Assembly: GCA_016169945.1 (NCBI GenBank)
Contig: JADLSH010000091.1
Location: 868,001 to 932,000 of the forward strand
DNA length: 64,000 nt
Source of the DNA: Trachythela sp. YZ-2020
Lineage: Eukaryota > Cnidaria > Anthozoa > Malacalcyonacea > Clavulariidae
Direction: 5' to 3'
In this document: positions 47,351 to 56,745 of the stretch, piece after piece
Numbering within the stretch: the first letter of the stretch is position 1
How the letters are laid out: each line of letters starts with the position of its first letter
Translations under genes and position numbers: made by a program
Notes under the pieces: model-generated
The model's database searches: none
What the model was told of the DNA's origin: nothing
The model's input: the letters and a program-made list of their open reading frames with translations, nothing else

Positions 47351-48068
47351 TATCGAACGAGATACCGAGAAAAATCTTGATATTTATCCAACTATAAATA
47401 TAATACATAGTTCACCATCAAAGGAAAACAATTATATACTTATTTTAAAACCATTTATGCATTAACAGGACAAAGTCATCAAATTGCTCTTTTCACGAGT
47501 AAAATTACAAAGAATAAAGGGGACAAAACTCATTAACCATTATCATACCAATGACAATGCCGGTTAAATGCTTCAAAATTTCCTTATCCTTTAATAACTA
47601 AAGCGAAAATTAAGTATTTAATAACACTAAACAGCATGTCCAATATATAGTCTATGAATACCATAATTCAAGCATAGAACCATAGACTATATGTCTGATA
47701 CTGCAGTCTGTGACTAAAAAGTCGCCACAATCAACATACCCGCTAAGTCTTTTACTTCGCAACGATACAAGGCTAAACGTTTCTCGCTTATATAATTCTT
47801 CCCAGCAACACTTAACACTTTCTGTACTCCACAAGAAGGTGTAAAAGTTCCTCAATTCTATAAACTAATCAGTTCTTTTACCAGCCATGAAATTAGTCAC
47901 TGTATCTGTCATGGCTTTAACCGTGATTATACTTGAGTTGTTATATTATGTAAAATGCCGTTATCTCCAAGTTCATGCAAAGCCAATATTGTTGATAAAG
48001 AAAGATCGGAAGTGTCTTTGATTTGTATCCAAGCATTGTAAACTGTGAATGATAATTATCTTTTAACA
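47351..48068. other. Non-coding stretch
   Basis: Only a small palindrome, ATATAGTCTATG to CATAGACTATAT (47645-47692). No gene. Confidence 0.5.
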
Positions 48069-48523
48069 AACACTTACGCCTGTATTCTAAAAGCTCACTC
48101 ACACTCACACTCACACTCACACTCACACTCACACTCACACTCACACTCACACTCACACTCACACTCACACTCACACCAGTGACGTAGCCAGAATTTTCAG
48201 TCAAGGGGCCCCCGAAAAAGTACTAGGGGGGGCCAACATAGAGATTTGTATTAGTCTAAATGTTTCCTAGGGGGGGCCGACACCTTCGCCAGGGGGGGGG
48301 GGCACACTCACACTCAAAGAGTGGAGGTTTAATCTGAGCTTAACTTGATCATGAGTGCCAGTGCTGTTTTTGAAAAGCTAGAGGGTTAGTGCCGTACCAT
48401 ACTATGTGAGTACTCACCCTTCAGCTATTCAAAAATAGCACTGACACTCAAGGAAAGCTTAGATTGAACCTCCACTCTTTGAGTGAGTGTGAGTGAGCTG
48501 TTAGAATACAGGCGTTAGTGTTT
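48069..48523. mobile_element. 455-bp fold-back element with a CACACT microsatellite arm
   Basis: AACACTTACGCCTGTATTCT at the left mirrors the right end at about 48504-48523. GAGTGGAGGTTTAATCTGAG inside is mirrored by CTTAGATTGAACCTCCACTC. The left arm includes (CACACT)n at 48095-48176. CAGTGACGTAGCCAG at 48177 starts G-rich sequence that looks like a further insertion up to about 48303. Confidence 0.7.
48095..48176. repeat. (CACACT)n microsatellite
   Basis: About 13 hexamer units, directly readable. The apparent SVSVSV frame is its artefact. Confidence 0.95.
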
Positions 48524-48556
48524 TAACGCGGGGGTGGAACTAAGAGGAACTAATAG

Positions 48557-48792
48557 CACAGAATAGGAAATGACCAGAGAGGCCACTCCGCAGTGCAACG
48601 TGACCCCCTACTTTTATGCAGTTTTCTGGCCAGAATAATGGCGGACCAGCCAGTTCAGCGTGTTTATTGGCCAGAAAATGCAATTGACTGGCTAGAATAA
48701 TGGTAATGAACATGCGTAATGCGACAAGCGCAGCGTAAAAAACTTCAAAGGTTCGGTCTCAAGTGGCCCTTCTAGTCATTTCCTATTCTATG
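48557..48792. mobile_element. 236-bp MITE with 7-bp target duplication, copy 1
   Basis: CACAGAATAGGAAATGACCA at the left mirrors GTCATTTCCTATTCTATG at the right. CTAATAG stands outside both ends (48550-48556 and 48793-48799). Same family, opposite orientation, as 63381-63615. Confidence 0.9.
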
Positions 48793-48799
48793 CTAATAG

Positions 48800-49354
48800 T
48801 GAGTTTGGGAAACCAGTTGGTCGGTGAGATACGTACCCCCAATGTTAAAAGTTCTCTATTTTGTAGGGCAAATTTTGCCATGTTGGTCGGGCAAAAATAC
48901 ATTCAAGTCATGTTGAGGTCTTGAGGAAGGACAAAAAGCATTGAAGACCAGTTTGCCCAATTTGAAAAATTCACTTGTCTCATATACGACATTTTCTGAC
49001 CATTAGAATTCTGGAAAATCTTCGCCCCCAAAGTGCGTGAAATGGCGTTTCAGAGACACCACATTTCCCTATTGTTCAGACCCAAGTTACGCCCCTGTGG
49101 TAAACACAGCGTCAACGTCAATGAAACGTGTTCATAAAAATTTTTACTCCAAGACAAAGGCGACTATATATTGTATTCCCTTGAGTATTTCAGTACGCCG
49201 TTCTTGTTTAAACTACTACGCTATTTACGTCATTTCTACGTCTCATATCCGCGCCAACACTTATAACGTTCGAAGTGGTTTGGGGTGTTTTATGTGAATT
49301 CACTGACTAGTGCAACTTAAGACTTGTTGAAAAGAATGCATGCTGTGTGTGCTT
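48800..49354. other. Non-coding stretch, nothing recognised
   Basis: No gene or element ends identified. Confidence 0.5.
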
Positions 49355-49856
49355 TTAAGGGACTGGTCATTAATTACAGGGGAGGGGGGAGACACAAATG
49401 TTTGTGCAAGTTTATTTGCCTAAAGTTTAAAGGTGATGTAAAGTCCCGATGTAAACAAACCGGCAACGTCCGTTTGTTTACATTTTAAACGCGCTATATT
49501 TAAAATTTTTTGATGTGTTCTGGTTCGCTATGCTTTAAATGAATACAGATTCGAGTTTCTGATTTAGAAGATGTCGAATTTTAGTCGAAACAACGCGAAA
49601 TTTGGGCATTGTTTACATCGCGGGACCCCCCATAGCACATGCGCAGAATGGACTTTACATGGTCTTTAAAGAGTTTTTTCTTATAAGATAATAGATCATA
49701 TGCACTTTAAATGAGGTCTGTATCTTTACTTATTGGGGAGGGGGGAAAGGGGCTAAAAACATTTCACATAATTCACAGGGGGGTCAACAAAATTTGATCA
49801 TCTCATTTCTCACTTTAATCAGGTCACCTCCCCTGTAATTAAGGACTGGTCCTTAA
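49355..49856. mobile_element. 502-bp TTAA-flanked element containing a smaller one
   Basis: TTAA plus GGGACTGGTCATTAATTACA at the left mirrors the right end at about 49828-49856. CAGGGGAGG follows inward on both sides. The inner element 49427-49669 is inserted in it. Confidence 0.8.
49427..49669. mobile_element. Inner TTAA-flanked element
   Basis: TTAAAGGTGATGTAAAGTCC at the left mirrors GGACTTTACATGGTCTTTAA at the right; 243 bp, non-coding. Confidence 0.78.
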
Positions 49857-50949
49857 GATTGAGAAGGGTTCTATACTAAGTCAATTTGGAGCAGGCGTTG
49901 TATAGAGTGCTATAGACAATACGTTAAAAGAGACTAGTAAAGGTCGTTTGCCTTTGAGTCACTTGAATAATAAGCGATCGCGTGGGCACGCTAAGATAAG
50001 AAAGTTGAATGTAGTTCAACTTTCCTGCGTGTCCGCGTGGAGTAAACCGTACAAAAAACTCTTAAGCCCCTGTCAAACGAGGATAAGAGTTTATGAGAGT
50101 CAATGAGATTTAGAACTCTCGCTCGTGTTTGACCTCTCATCAACTCTCATGCACTCAGCACTCTTATCAGCTCTCATGCATTCTCGTCAACAATTAACTC
50201 AGATAGATTACTGTTAACTTAAGGAAACTTGTCGTGTATTATCAATCGTATGCATTTAATTTAATAATACAGCTCAAGTAAGTAAGGGAGTTAAGGGAAG
50301 GGTCTTTATGCTTTAGAAGACTTCAGTTGTAAGCCAATATACTGAGTACCATGCACCCAACAATGCTATACCACAAACGACATCAATTATAGGATAAACG
50401 GGGGAGGTATTGTTTCGAGTGTCTCAAATATTCAATTCGGCACTCGATTTTGTACGATTGCTGGTAGGCAAACTATCACAAATGGCCCGCCACTTACCAG
50501 CACAATACATTAAAATGGCTCGATTTATGACCAGACAATAGAGACATATCGAACGTACCATCCTGAGCCTGGTTTTAACTTCAAGACAGTCGACAAGACA
50601 CACGATTTGTCCGAAGTCATCCCGTCCTATTCTCACCATATCACGAACTAGCTAGTATAGCGCGAATATAACGTTATTTTCTTGATAGTTCATCTGTATT
50701 TAGACGAACTACCGAGTGCCGGCAGATAATTCGTCTTCAAGGACCGCGTCTGTTAAGACCGCATTTATTTACAAACGAATTATCAGTAGAACTATCCTTT
50801 CTTTCCCCAACATAACTTTGCGACAGATCGTCTGTCTCTATATGACTATATATAGTCGGTAAATCGGACAGATTCGGACCATTACAGTAAAACATCAAGC
50901 AACCAAAGCTAAAGAATGAATGCGAGCTTGAGAAAGCCAGAGGATCAAA
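49857..50949. other. Stretch upstream of histone H4 without a gene
   Basis: About 50062-50190 is a CTCTCATCAACT-type repeat copy with GTCAAACGAGGAT. The rest shows nothing I recognise. Confidence 0.5.
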
Positions 50950-51088
50950 ATTTGCATGTAATGCATCAGTGCATGTAAGGAAAACATAACCAATGAGCGA
51001 TCATAATTTTGAACCAATCAATGACCAGGGAATACTAATATGTTTGTATCTTCGTAGACGTCCGACACAAAACCCAAACATATATAAG
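50950..51088 (+). promoter_or_regulatory. Histone H4 promoter
   Basis: An octamer ATTTGCAT (50950-50957), two CCAAT boxes (50990-50994 and 51014-51018) and a TATA box TATATAAG (51081-51088) stand in the usual order, with about 81 bases from the TATA box to the start codon. Typical of replication-dependent histone genes. Confidence 0.75.
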
Positions 51089-51142
51089 CGCAGCAAAATT
51101 TTCAAAATCATTCGATTTCAAAACAAGCTCAAGGGAAGTTAA

Positions 51143-51481
<339 letters not shown>

Positions 51482-51516
51482 ATGATTACATTCTGAAAGA
51501 CAAATTATAAACAAAC

Positions 51517-51532
51517 GGCTCTTTTAAGAGCC
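51517..51532 (+). terminator. Histone mRNA 3' stem-loop
   Basis: GGCTCTTTTAAGAGCC followed by ACCA, identical to the copy at 331-346. The surrounding untranslated sequence is also alike for about 80 bases, so gene and 3' end were duplicated together. Confidence 0.97.
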
Positions 51533-52343
51533 ACCAAATTTCTTAAAAGAATACAAACGAATCTCGAGTCCTCGACATGCAATTTATTGCTCTTTCTGCT
51601 CATCCGTATTAAATATGATAGATAGATTTAAATCAAGTGTCTTGCAACCAAAAGGTTGAATTGCACAACTTTACAATTTATAGAAAACTACTATCAAAAT
51701 GCTAATCCTATAATAGTCCTAATATGCTTCAAGGCACATGCAAAACTTGCCGCGAGATGTGGTACTCCGCAAATACTGTACAACGGCACTGACAAATCAA
51801 GGTCCGTGCTTCACCTTGAAGTTCTTAAAGTGACACTAATTTGATGAAATTGACTTTTAAGGCCAGTTGAAAGCCCTTGAAAAACCCACCCATTTAATAC
51901 GTTTTTTAAGTAAACCATTATTTGCGAACTAAAAGTAAAAATCCATAATATATAAATGCCGCTTGTTCCTTATGGACAATTCCTTTACATGATTAACAGG
52001 GTAATTGTCTTGGAGGTACACTTGTCTTTGTTAAATCATCAGACATGGTATTTCACTTGTGCTCTTCAAATTAAGTCGGTCTCACATTGTAGATGAAATC
52101 CCACCTGTGGACAACGATTAAACACTTCCAAAAATTAAAATGCATCTTGAAATTCTATTTCTAGTCTATAGCTTGGATTTTTAAAGACTGATACATTTTG
52201 GGTAGAGATTTCAGAAACAATTTTTCAAATCATCATATGCTATGATGCTACAATTTGAGGGTGAAGAAATTTCAGATTCCAGAATGGAAACACAGTGACC
52301 TATGGTAAACATTCCTTAAGGTATTTAATTAGGACCTGTATTG
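51533..52343. other. Non-coding stretch, nothing recognised
   Basis: AT-rich, no supported frame. The last part is probably more of the decayed LINE that ends at 52590. Confidence 0.45.
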
Positions 52344-52590
52344 TGGGCAAAACTACCGTCTGATGTAAGAGACATTAAGGCAATTTAGGAACGTAATTAG
52401 GACATATGATCTGGAAGATCGTGTCTCTTTGGACTGCAATAATTGTAAGATTTGTGACTCTTAATTCATTTTATACTGACAAATTTATATTAAGTGTTTA
52501 AGTAAATTTATGTAGATTAGATAAGTGTCCTTACTTAGTGGGCAACTGCTATATTCTTGACAGGTTAATAAAGTTATTATTAGTATAGGT
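52344..52590 (+). pseudogene. LINE C-terminal relic and 3' tail
   Basis: WAKLPSDVRDIKAI, then after a frameshift RNVIRTYDLEDRVSLDCNN and a stop (52462-52464), resemble the last residues of non-LTR reverse transcriptases, where W-x-x-L-P-x-x-(V/I)-(R/K) is the usual end motif. An AATAAAGTTATTATTAGTAT tail follows. Broken and short. Confidence 0.6.
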
Positions 52591-52591
52591 T

Positions 52592-52749
52592 ATCATGCGA
52601 TGACGAGTACAATTAGGGATTAATAGTACGAGTGATGTTTGGAAATTTTGCCAAAATTGGACGAGCCGCCGGGGCGAGTCCAATTTGGCAAAATTTCCAA
52701 ACATCACGAGTACTATTAATCCCTAATTGTACGAGCAACATCGCATGAT
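52592..52749. repeat. Long near-perfect palindrome
   Basis: ATCATGCGATG, then GTACAATTAGGGATTAATAG and TTTGGAAATTTTGCCAAA on the left are mirrored on the right around GAGCCGCCGGGGCGAG. Arms of about 70 bases, non-coding MITE-like hairpin. Confidence 0.8.
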
Positions 52750-52755
52750 TACTTG

Positions 52756-52894
52756 TTTATTATTAGCATGACAAAATTTCCGCCATTTTGTTTGTTTTGG
52801 GAAAATCATTAATTGTACTGCAGTACAATTAATGAAATAATTGTACTCCTCTCAACCAATCAGCATCCAGTAATTTTGTCATGCTAATAATAAA
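52756..52894. mobile_element. 139-bp inverted-repeat element next to the palindrome
   Basis: TTTATTATTAGCATGACAAA at the left mirrors TTTGTCATGCTAATAATAAA at the right, with a central palindrome ATTGTACTGCAGTACAAT. Confidence 0.75.
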
Positions 52895-53197
52895 TATTAT
52901 TATTCTTTGTAGCATTCAAAAAACTCAGCTAACCGCGTACTCTTGCTGGGATTCAGCAACTTATATATTCGCTGAATTCAATTTTAATGTATCAAATGTC
53001 TGTGACATATCTGGACAAACTTTAAAACTTTCCATAAATACAGTATTAGACATGCTTTAAACATTGACCATGGGTAGATGGATCAAATTGAGCTAAAATT
53101 GGTACATATCTGTAAAAATGTAAACCAATTCAACCAACATCCATCACGTATTAATTCCTAAAATATTCCTAAAAATAGAAAAAGGGATAATAGACAT

Positions 53198-54463
53198 TTA
53201 GTCCTGAGCTTGCACCAAGTCATGAGTGGTCATGTGATCTTCAAGCTCTCCGGGAACATCAAACACAACATTACAGACACAACAAAGATATCCAACACCA
53301 GTTGATTCTGTTGATTGAAGTTCTTGGCAAATACCACATTGATAGCATCCATCATTGCCATGTTGCCTCGCTATATGTTGAACTAATTTCCTGAAATTGA
53401 CAAATTGTTTGACACATTTAGTGCACACACATTTTTCATCTTGTTTATCCTCTACAAGCTGTTCTTTCGTATCTTGCAACGGAACAATCTCTCTGCCGCA
53501 AGTGTCGCACAACAGATGCTGCTTTTTGTGGTCATTAAGATAGCATTTTCGTGTAAATCCCTTCTTGCATAAATCACATTCATAAGGTTTTTGTCCAGTA
53601 TGCACTCTTTCGTGTGCAGTTAAATGTCCTGATTGTGCAAATCTCTTCTTACAAGTATCACATTCATAAGGTTTGTCCCCAGTGTGTATTCTTCTATGTC
53701 TAGCTAAATTGCTTGATTGTGAAAACCTCTTCTTACAAAAATCACATTCGTAAGGTTTCTCTCTCGTGTGTGTCCTTTCATGTATCACCAACATCCATCG
53801 CATTAAAAACCTTTTTTTACAAACATCACATTCATAAGGTTTTTCTCCACTGTGGATTCTTTTATGTGCAGAGAAATTGCCAGAGTTGGAAAATCTCTTC
53901 TTACAAACATCACACTCATAAGGTTTGTCTCCAGTGTGTGCCTTTTTATGTCTACTTAAATTGCCTGAACATGCAAATCTAACATTACAAACGACGCATT
54001 CATAAGGTTTTTCTCCAGTGTGTGTTCTTTTATGTTTCACCAAGGTGCCAGAGAATGAAAATCTCTTCTTACAAACATCGCATTCATGAGGTTTTTCTCC
54101 GCTGTGCGTCCTTTTATGTTGCACCAAGCTTTCTAGCCACGAAAACTTTTTCTTACAAATATCACATTCATAAGGTTCTCCCCCAGTATGCGTTCCTTTA
54201 TGTGCAGCTAAACTGCGCGATTGCGCATACCTCTTATTACAAACATCACATTCATAGGGCTTTTCTCCAGTGTGCGTTCTTCTATGTGTACTTAAATTGC
54301 TTGAACGTGCAAATTTCTTCTTACACACATCACATTCATAAGGTTTTTCACCAGTGTGTATTCTTTTATGTGTAACTAGTTGGTATGACTGTGAAAATCG
54401 CTTCTTACAAACATCGCATTCATGACGTTTGTCGCCAGATCCCTCCTCGCAATGACCTGACAT
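53198..54463 (-). CDS. C2H2 zinc-finger protein, 11 tandem fingers plus degenerate C-terminal fingers (421 aa)
   Basis: One open exon. Residues about 14-320 hold eleven consecutive C-x2-C-x12-H-x3-H fingers joined by TGEKPYEC-type linkers, the Krueppel-type arrangement that reads DNA. The C-terminal part has the odd pair CDTCGREI, then CTKCVKQF...H-x4-H, CGIC and a last finger CCVCNVVF...H-x3-H. No KRAB, SCAN or BTB domain is present. The start is the first Met before the fingers; a splice acceptor TTTTCAG ends at 54510, with the exon beginning at 54509, so a 5' leader exon further upstream is likely. Nuclear DNA binding is inferred from the family; targets cannot be told. Opposite-strand frames across it are shadows. 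One linker reads TGGEP and one TREKP, mild departures from consensus. Confidence 0.93.
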   Translation of the reverse strand: MSGHCEEGSGDKRHECDVCKKRFSQSYQLVTHKRIHTGEKPYECDVCKKKFARSSNLSTHRRTHTGEKPYECDVCNKRYAQSRSLAAHKGTHTGGEPYECDICKKKFSWLESLVQHKRTHSGEKPHECDVCKKRFSFSGTLVKHKRTHTGEKPYECVVCNVRFACSGNLSRHKKAHTGDKPYECDVCKKRFSNSGNFSAHKRIHSGEKPYECDVCKKRFLMRWMLVIHERTHTREKPYECDFCKKRFSQSSNLARHRRIHTGDKPYECDTCKKRFAQSGHLTAHERVHTGQKPYECDLCKKGFTRKCYLNDHKKQHLLCDTCGREIVPLQDTKEQLVEDKQDEKCVCTKCVKQFVNFRKLVQHIARQHGNDGCYQCGICQELQSTESTGVGYLCCVCNVVFDVPGELEDHMTTHDLVQAQD

Positions 54464-54584
54464 GATTTAATGCACTTTGTGAGCCTGGATGAGGGGTTAA
54501 TGAATCTACCTGAAAATATATAGAAAGAGCTTCAACATTTTGGCACTTTGCCAGTAGCATGTATCAGAAAAACGCATGCGCTTT

Positions 54585-54645
54585 TATCCCCGCGCCGTGC
54601 GAGGGTATTAATTCCGCTCGGATATTTACACCCGGGTATGTGAAT
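54585..54645. repeat. GC-rich hairpin repeat family, partial copy 3
   Basis: Contains GCGCCGTGCGAGGGTATTAA followed by TTCCGCTCGGATATTTACAC, matching 29508-29570. Confidence 0.7.
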
Positions 54646-54729
54646 TGTGATCGAGAACATAGCGGGACCAAAGTCGTCCGCCGCGATCACAGAGATTATA
54701 AAAGAATATAGGGGGCATCCAATTGACAA

Positions 54730-54875
54730 TCGTCAACTGAGAGTGAACAAGGTCAATCTGAATTTTGCATGGTATTGAGAATTTAGTTTTATTAAATTCA
54801 GTTTGTCTAACAGTAAAACTAAATTCTCAATACCATGCAACAAGCAGATAGACCTTGTTAACTCTCAGTTGACGA
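54730..54875. mobile_element. 146-bp palindromic MITE
   Basis: TCGTCAACTGAGAGTGAACA at the left mirrors the right end. TTGCATGGTATTGAGAATTT is followed by its exact inverse, so the element is a near-continuous hairpin. Confidence 0.8.
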
Positions 54876-54914
54876 AATGTCAGTCAACAAAAGGGAAAAA
54901 TTCAAGCTTCCTAA

Positions 54915-55237
54915 GGGACTTGTCAGAAATTACCAGGGGGGGAGGGGGGTGGAGAAAGGGGGAGGTTCTTAATTTTCCAGCCCTTCGAAAGGGTGGGTCA
55001 TTAAAAACTGAACCATTGAAAAGGGAGGGTCATAAAAATTTAAGCCATAATTTTCATAAGGGAGGATTTTGCGCAGCAGGAAAGGGGAGGGGTCATGAAT
55101 TTTTTTGGCCACGGCCAAGGGGAGGGTCACGATATTTCATGCTCGTCCTTGCTGGGGGGTCACAGTTTTTCAACTTACATTTTCAAGCCCCCAACCCCCC
55201 AACCCCCCTCCCCCCCTGGTAATTTCTGACAAGTCCC
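54915..55237. mobile_element. 323-bp element with G-rich inverted ends and TAA duplication
   Basis: GGGACTTGTCAGAAATTACC followed by a G-run at the left mirrors the C-run and GGTAATTTCTGACAAGTCCC at the right. TAA lies outside both ends (54912-54914 and 55238-55240). The interior repeats AGGGTCA-type motifs. A 3-bp duplication suggests a Harbinger-like helper. Confidence 0.75.
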
Positions 55238-55257
55238 TAATGGGGCCCTTGTAAGTC

Positions 55258-55560
55258 CCGTATGTAAATCCGTATTTTAGCAAGTTTATACGGTGGCTCA
55301 GAAGGGCCATAGGGTGGCTCAGAGAGGGCTTCTTTTTTCCGGCCGCGCTCTGAGTTATCACGCGACTTATCAGCCATACTTCCAGTTTCGAGCCGCGCAT
55401 TCCAGTTATGCTGCCACTTATGGCGCGAGTTAAGGCTCCACTTAAGCCGCGGGTTAAGGCGTCACTTAAGGCGCGAGTTAAGGCGCCAAGCCGCGGGTTT
55501 AGGCGCCACTTATCATGCCATGTGTGTAATCCGCATGATCTAAATACGGTATAAAATTAT
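55258..55560. repeat. Element with GGCGC/CACTTA short tandem repeats
   Basis: 55390-55520 has alternating GCCACTTA, GGCGCGAGTTA and CCGCGGGTT blocks of about 25 bp. Imperfect inverted ends contain CCGTATTT and AAATACGG. Non-coding. Confidence 0.5.
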
Positions 55561-55609
55561 ATCAAAACAAAAGCTAAAATCAAGTTCACCAGTCATTTTG
55601 GCCGGCGAC

Positions 55610-55795
55610 CTACATGTTGTTACTTGTAGCCCTGGCATCGTTTTTGATAACAGCATGACAATGCTCACCAAACCTTTTCCTCAAATATTTTACAGTTTCC
55701 GCAATATAGAGCAAGCCACATTTACTGCATGAAATACAGTAAGTGAGATGGAAGAAGATGCACATGGAACAGTCATTCATGGAAAATTGGGTTCC
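55610..55795 (-). pseudogene. Penelope-type GIY-YIG endonuclease relic
   Basis: A 61-residue open stretch reads HLTYCISCSKCGLLYIAET then YLRKRFGEH. This is the GIY-YIG nuclease core (Y-C-I-x-C-x-x-C-G-x-x-Y-I-x-E-T and the catalytic Arg/His region R-x-x-x-R-F-x-E-H) as found at the C-terminus of Penelope-like retroelements, including the CxxC insert typical of that group. The flanks are not open, and the usual Gly of Y-I-G is Ala, so it is dead. No reverse transcriptase part was found next to it. Confidence 0.72.
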
Positions 55796-56164
55796 AAAAT
55801 CATGGTAAAGGGACTACACATAAACAGTTACTGAAAGTAAATTTAACTTAAGGTGTCAAAATCGTGGATGACAAATCCACAAAATGATACAGTGACAAAC
55901 ACTGCAAGAAAACATGCCAATGGATAGTTTGAATAAAAATCTGTTTATAACCAACAACGATGTTATATCGCAACGTCATCAGTGCAAACCTCAACACAAA
56001 ATATATTTGAAATCCATATACACAAAATATATTTGAAATCCTATATGGAAATAATTTGGAAATGACCTATGGTATATGATAAATGCCAATGGTATATGTC
56101 TGTAGATTCTATTTTTGTGGAGATGTGCCATAAACCAAAACTTACACGTATATACATATATATA

Positions 56165-56276
56165 ATATTAAGATTCAACTATACTCAACAAATTTTACTA
56201 GGCATCTTTATTACTATTTAGTTAAATAGTAATAAAGATGCCTAGTAAAATTTGTTGAGTAGTTGAATCTTAATAT
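56165..56276. repeat. Near-perfect 112-bp hairpin
   Basis: ATATTAAGATTCAACTA and CTCAACAAATTTTACTAGGC on the left are mirrored on the right with only a two-base difference, around a minimal loop near TTTAGTTAAA. High identity implies recent origin. Confidence 0.85.
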
Positions 56277-56745
56277 AATTATGCTCTGGATATCCATTGA
56301 GCACTCTGCCAAAAGTTTATATAATCAACGAAATCATTGTAATATTTTATGTCAGGCACAAAATGTCCAGTGTTTGGTGCCTGACACTTTGGTTATTTGG
56401 TATTATCTAAAATACAAAGTTACCCTGAATATTCATCAACTGAATAAATATAAACTAAAGCATAATTTTACCCGTTCCTAAATGTTTATGTTCTTTGTAA
56501 TGTTATTGTGATTCGCATTCAGTTGAATCACAATGGCGAACATAATCTTTTGTATATTTCCCAGTCTATACTGACTATACAAGCATACACTCATACAGCG
56601 CTATTTACAAACCTTAATATTAGATAAACCATCATATAAATAGAATGTGACGTTCTTACCATCAACTGAATGGCAAATAATAAAGAAATCTTTCGTTTAA
56701 CTTTTTATTACTCAGAAGTCAGAACCAAAAATCTAGCTAAAATAT
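56277..56745. other. Non-coding stretch with one small hairpin
   Basis: GTCAGGCACAAAAT and TTGGTGCCTGAC (about 56352-56392) form a short inverted repeat. No gene. Confidence 0.5.

Noticed and set aside
47941..48204. SVSVSV repeat protein on the minus strand
   Set aside because: Translation of the CACACT microsatellite.
53713..54375. Plus-strand frames over the zinc-finger gene
   Set aside because: Periodic shadows of the repeated finger codons on the opposite strand.
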